Positions 6,048-8,543 of a stretch of DNA of 8,543 nt are shown here, piece by piece. A program made the position numbers and the translations under genes. The notes below the pieces were generated by a model, which was not told where the DNA came from, searched no databases, and saw only the letters and a program-made list of their open reading frames with translations. This stretch comes from a bacterium (GTDB lineage: Bacteria; Bacteroidota; Ignavibacteria; Kapaibacteriales; UBA2268). The stretch lies in NCBI GenBank assembly GCA_030426865.1, contig JAUHXN010000117.1, forward strand, positions 1 to 8,543. The letters run 5' to 3'. Position 1 is the stretch's first letter, and each line of letters opens with the position of its first letter.

Positions 6048-7310
6048 ATGGGTGCCAAAGAGATTTTACGGAATCTTGGCCCAGGTTTACTATTCGCAGG
6101 GGCAGCTGTAGGTGTATCACATTTGGTACAATCTACTAGAGCTGGTGCTGCATACGGATTCGAATTAGTCTGGATTATCATATTAGTTAATGTTTTCAAG
6201 TACCCATTCTTTGAGATAGGGCAACGATATACATCTACTCTGAACGAAAGTCTAATCAGAGGATATGAGAGATTGGGTAGGTGGGCCGTATGGTTGTTTA
6301 TTATTCTTAATATATTTTCGTCAGTACTTACTCTAGGGGCAGTAACTTTCGTCGCTGCAGCTATTTTCAACTCCTTATACTTTCTATTTACTGGGGTCAT
6401 ATTAGCACCGGAAATTACTTCAGTAGTTTACCTCATTATAGTAGCTGCAATTTTATTTCTAGGTAAATACGGCCTTTTCGAAGGATTCGTAAAGTATTTA
6501 ATTATATCTTTATCCTTACTTACCGTTATTTCCGTTTTTGTTGCCGCTTCTGTTGGATCTAACGTAGCACCTGATTTCATACCACCGACTATTCTCAACC
6601 AAGCTGGAATCGGATTTCTATTAGCTCTAATGGGATGGATGCCTGCACCTATGGAATTATCGAGTTGGACATCTCTTTGGGCATTGGAAAATGACAAGGA
6701 AACAGGCACTAGAAAGGACTTTAAAAATTCGATGCTTGATTTCAACATAGGATACGTTGTCTGTATTTTCTTAGCTGTGTTTTTTCTGGCTTTAGGTGCA
6801 TTTGTGATGTACGGAACTGGAGAAGAATTCTCTGGAAGTGCAGTTGCGTTTTCTGGACAACTGCTCTCACTTTATACTAGTACTATTGGACAATGGAGCA
6901 AAGGTATAATTGCATTTATTATGTTTGTGACTATGTTCTCAACAGTAATTACGTGTTTAGATGCTTATCCTCGCTCTTTAGCAGAGGCAGTAAAGATAAT
7001 CAAAGGCTATGGAGTAGATGATCGGTCTGATAGATATTATTGGCCTTTTTTAATAGCTATAACATTATCTGGGTCTATTCTGATTTACTTTTTTACTAGT
7101 TCGCTCACTCTGTTTGTAGATATAGTTACGATTATTGCCTTTCTATCATCGCCAATAGTAGCTACTCTCAACTTTATGGTCATAAGAAAACCATTCTTCC
7201 CTATAGAAAAAAGACCAAAACCTTGGTTAAATTGGCTCTCTTATTTTGGTTTGGCTTCCTTCTTCGGGTTCGCTTTACTTTATTTGTATAGCATTTTGTT
7301 TATGGGGTAG
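6048..7310 (+). CDS. Nramp-family (SLC11-like) transporter with divergent metal-binding motifs
   Basis: This 420-residue inner-membrane protein has about eleven hydrophobic helices and the Nramp helix-1 framework. GPG at 11-13 followed by GVSH (22-25) and the STRAGA segment (29-34) aligns without gaps to the GPA...DPGN...IQAGA region of MntH. Canonical Nramps move Mn2+, Fe2+ and similar ions with protons, binding metal through Asp and Asn of DPGN in helix 1 and Met of MPH in helix 6. Here DPGN is replaced by Gly-Val-Ser-His, and helix 6 reads GWMPAPMELSSW (196-207): M198 and P199 remain but the following histidine is alanine. The substrate may therefore differ or the ion may be held another way. 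I recall similar GVSHLVQSTRAGA proteins in Bacteroidota annotated as Nramp family transporters. It is the last gene of the operon, starting 1 bp after the barrel gene's stop. Its TAG at 7308-7310 almost meets the convergent stop at 7313. Family call firm; substrate unknown. Confidence 0.88.
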   Translation: MGAKEILRNLGPGLLFAGAAVGVSHLVQSTRAGAAYGFELVWIIILVNVFKYPFFEIGQRYTSTLNESLIRGYERLGRWAVWLFIILNIFSSVLTLGAVTFVAAAIFNSLYFLFTGVILAPEITSVVYLIIVAAILFLGKYGLFEGFVKYLIISLSLLTVISVFVAASVGSNVAPDFIPPTILNQAGIGFLLALMGWMPAPMELSSWTSLWALENDKETGTRKDFKNSMLDFNIGYVVCIFLAVFFLALGAFVMYGTGEEFSGSAVAFSGQLLSLYTSTIGQWSKGIIAFIMFVTMFSTVITCLDAYPRSLAEAVKIIKGYGVDDRSDRYYWPFLIAITLSGSILIYFFTSSLTLFVDIVTIIAFLSSPIVATLNFMVIRKPFFPIEKRPKPWLNWLSYFGLASFFGFALLYLYSILFMG

Positions 7311-7312
7311 AG

Positions 7313-7783
7313 CTATAAGTACTTTCTCCAGCAATCTGATTCAGAACATTTCTTTATCTCTTCATTCCTTTTTACTAATAATTCCCTCATATAGCTTTCC
7401 AAGATTATTCTATCTACAAAACTACCTAATATTCCAGCAGGAGAGAGATATTCAAACTTATCATGCATTATTACGAGATTATTCTTTTCTTCGAAGAGAT
7501 GTGTGTGTTTAAATGATTTGAAAGGACCTTTTACCATTTCATCAACAAACATATTTGGTTTTCGGAGTTCGGTAATCTTAGATGTCAAATTAAATCTGAA
7601 TCCAAAATGTTTCGCTTCCCAGGTAACAGTTTCATTTAGTTCTATTAATCCAGTTATTCGTCCAGCAATTGCTTTCTCATTTGTATCAGACAAAGATTGT
7701 TGATGCAAATCAATGCTCCTCGATAAATCAAAAACAATTCCTATTTTTGAGTCAATTTCTGTACTGATATCAATCTGAGGCAT
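7313..7783 (-). CDS. SRPBCC-superfamily ligand-binding protein (COG4276-like)
   Basis: This is a 156-residue soluble protein with no signal peptide or membrane helix. The order of segments fits the helix-grip (SRPBCC/START-like) fold: an N-terminal strand and helix (IDISTEIDSKIGIVFDLSRS), then antiparallel strands built around LIELNETVTWEAKHFGFRF (47-65). KGPFKSFKHTHLFEE and NLVIMHDKFEYLSP follow, and a long C-terminal helix starts after GSFVDRIIL. The pattern of Trp-Glu-Ala-x-His-x-Gly and Met-x-Asp-x-x-x-Tyr is what I associate with 'ligand-binding SRPBCC domain' proteins. These presumably bind a hydrophobic molecule; the ligand is unknown. The ATG is on the complement of 7781-7783, one base after the TAA of the upstream gene on this strand, so the two are probably cotranscribed. 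It converges on the Nramp gene with two bases between stop codons, leaving no room for a dedicated terminator. Confidence 0.8.
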   Translation of the reverse strand: MPQIDISTEIDSKIGIVFDLSRSIDLHQQSLSDTNEKAIAGRITGLIELNETVTWEAKHFGFRFNLTSKITELRKPNMFVDEMVKGPFKSFKHTHLFEEKNNLVIMHDKFEYLSPAGILGSFVDRIILESYMRELLVKRNEEIKKCSESDCWRKYL

Positions 7784-7784
7784 T

Positions 7785-8543
7785 TTATTTAAAATTCCTA
7801 TTCACTAATAAATCCAATTCTCTTGATTTGATTATATAACGATAGCCATTTTCCAAATTTTCACTAAAATAATCACTTCCATTATACAATTTATCGGACT
7901 GTATGTCGAGCAATATAATGTACTTATTCTTCTCAAATAGTGAGTATAATAGCTCCGATTGGTATTTTTTTCTATCCGCAATTCCTGGATGCAATTCGTG
8001 ATATTTTACTACTGGTTTTAGACCCAATATATAGTAAGAAAGCACATCGTTTACTTCTATTGACGACATGTTTTTTAGACCTATGAAAGTCGGCTCACCC
8101 TTTATTATCTTGTTATTCAATTCAGACAAGTAAGAGTATTTTGTTAGTTGAACCTCTTCTATGTAAAGAAAATTCATTCTATCTAGATTAGATTTCACTA
8201 ATGAGTTACTCAAATAATTTTGCTTTGCGTAGTTCAACTTTTTAGCAATTGGCATCAACAAAAGCACTACGACTACTATCAACAGCGATATTCGTTTATA
8301 GAACCTAGTTCGAATTGAGAAAACCATAGAAAAAAGCAATGGCAATGACAGAAGTAAAGATGGTATTAAATGAATATAATCTGAACGATTTAAAGCTTGA
8401 TTGTAAAATAATAGCACAAGCAACCCAAAGTAAATAAATAGTGAAGCTTGTATATGTCTTCTGTAGTAAATATAATTTAAGATTGCTAAAAAAGGTGGCA
8501 AAAGGAAAATAAGTGCAATCCATATATTATAAATATAATTACT
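7785..8543 (-). CDS. C-terminal part of a membrane glycosyltransferase-like protein (5' end outside window)
   Basis: The frame is open to the window edge: upstream of the TTG at 8501-8499 it continues without a stop through 8543, adding hydrophobic sequence (WIALIFLL joins PPFLAI). The gene is therefore cut by the window, and at least 252 residues are visible. The visible part has about four membrane helices (around residues 8-24, 35-53, 58-80 and 88-104 of the fragment). These are followed by a soluble C-terminal domain of roughly 150 residues. The motif NRSDYIHLIPS, and the tail pattern of KPVVKYHELHPG, then KYQSELLYSLFEKNKYIILLD, and a terminal region with a repeated Tyr, resemble the C-terminal third of GT39/ArnT-like polytopic membrane glycosyltransferases and related orphan membrane proteins. 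In those, an Arg-x-Asp-x-x-His element follows a late helix. Substrate cannot be told and the catalytic N-terminal part is not visible. The TAA at 7785-7787 is one base from the next ATG. Confidence 0.6.
   Translation of the reverse strand, partial: SNYIYNIWIALIFLLPPFLAILNYIYYRRHIQASLFIYFGLLVLLFYNQALNRSDYIHLIPSLLLSLPLLFSMVFSIRTRFYKRISLLIVVVVLLLMPIAKKLNYAKQNYLSNSLVKSNLDRMNFLYIEEVQLTKYSYLSELNNKIIKGEPTFIGLKNMSSIEVNDVLSYYILGLKPVVKYHELHPGIADRKKYQSELLYSLFEKNKYIILLDIQSDKLYNGSDYFSENLENGYRYIIKSRELDLLVNRNFK

Noticed and set aside
7246..7703. Plus-strand frames of 66-88 codons opposite the SRPBCC gene
   Set aside because: They overlap the Nramp 3' end and the antisense of a recognisable protein; no domain or start signal supports them.
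8499..8501. TTG on the complement strand as the start of the last membrane protein
   Set aside because: The frame continues upstream without a stop to the window edge with membrane-helix-like sequence, so the TTG is internal and the gene is partial.

Overview
The window is AT-rich (codons such as ATA, AGA, AAA and GAA dominate) and densely coded. It is bacterial and chromosomal in character. Genes with recognisable housekeeping roles, mostly absent Shine-Dalgarno sequences, an orphan 12-helix histidine-rich membrane protein and a variant Nramp transporter together suggest a member of the Bacteroidota/Chlorobi/Ignavibacteria (FCB) group. This is an inference from protein style, since there is no rRNA or other marker here. 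I see no insertion sequence, CRISPR array, tRNA, rRNA or phage gene.

Layout. (1) 111-1070 (+): a PLP-dependent serine racemase / threonine dehydratase-like enzyme. (2) 1151-2344 (+): a 12-helix membrane protein with histidines arranged partly like heme-copper oxidase subunit I; it starts with TTG. (3) 2492-7310 (+): a tightly packed run that looks like one operon. It holds dnaX (clamp-loader gamma/tau), a Bcp-type peroxiredoxin, a TatD-family hydrolase fused in frame to a signal-peptide-bearing outer-membrane beta-barrel protein, and a divergent Nramp-like transporter. Junctions are 4 bp, a 1-bp overlap (TAATG) and 1 bp. (4) 8543-7313 (-): a convergent pair made of the 3' part of a membrane glycosyltransferase-like gene, open to the window edge, and a small SRPBCC ligand-binding protein. 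The stops of the transporter and the SRPBCC gene are only 2 bp apart. No intergenic stretch exceeds 150 bp.

Two observations stand out. First, dnaX carries an in-phase run of ten A followed by G exactly where gamma/tau recoding is known in other bacteria, and both alternative frames hit a stop within a few codons. A short gamma form of about 395 residues, made by ribosomal frameshifting or transcriptional slippage, is therefore likely. The same DnaX lacks the four zinc-binding cysteines usual for the family. Second, the TatD reading frame has no stop. It runs straight into a signal peptide (residues 254-269) and a 211-residue barrel, which implies a fusion, a nested in-frame gene, or a one-base indel that removed an ATGA-type overlap. 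The Nramp-like protein has replaced the canonical DPGN and MPH metal-binding motifs.

I do not see a convincing new multi-gene defence or mobile system. The novelty here is in gene structure and recoding.
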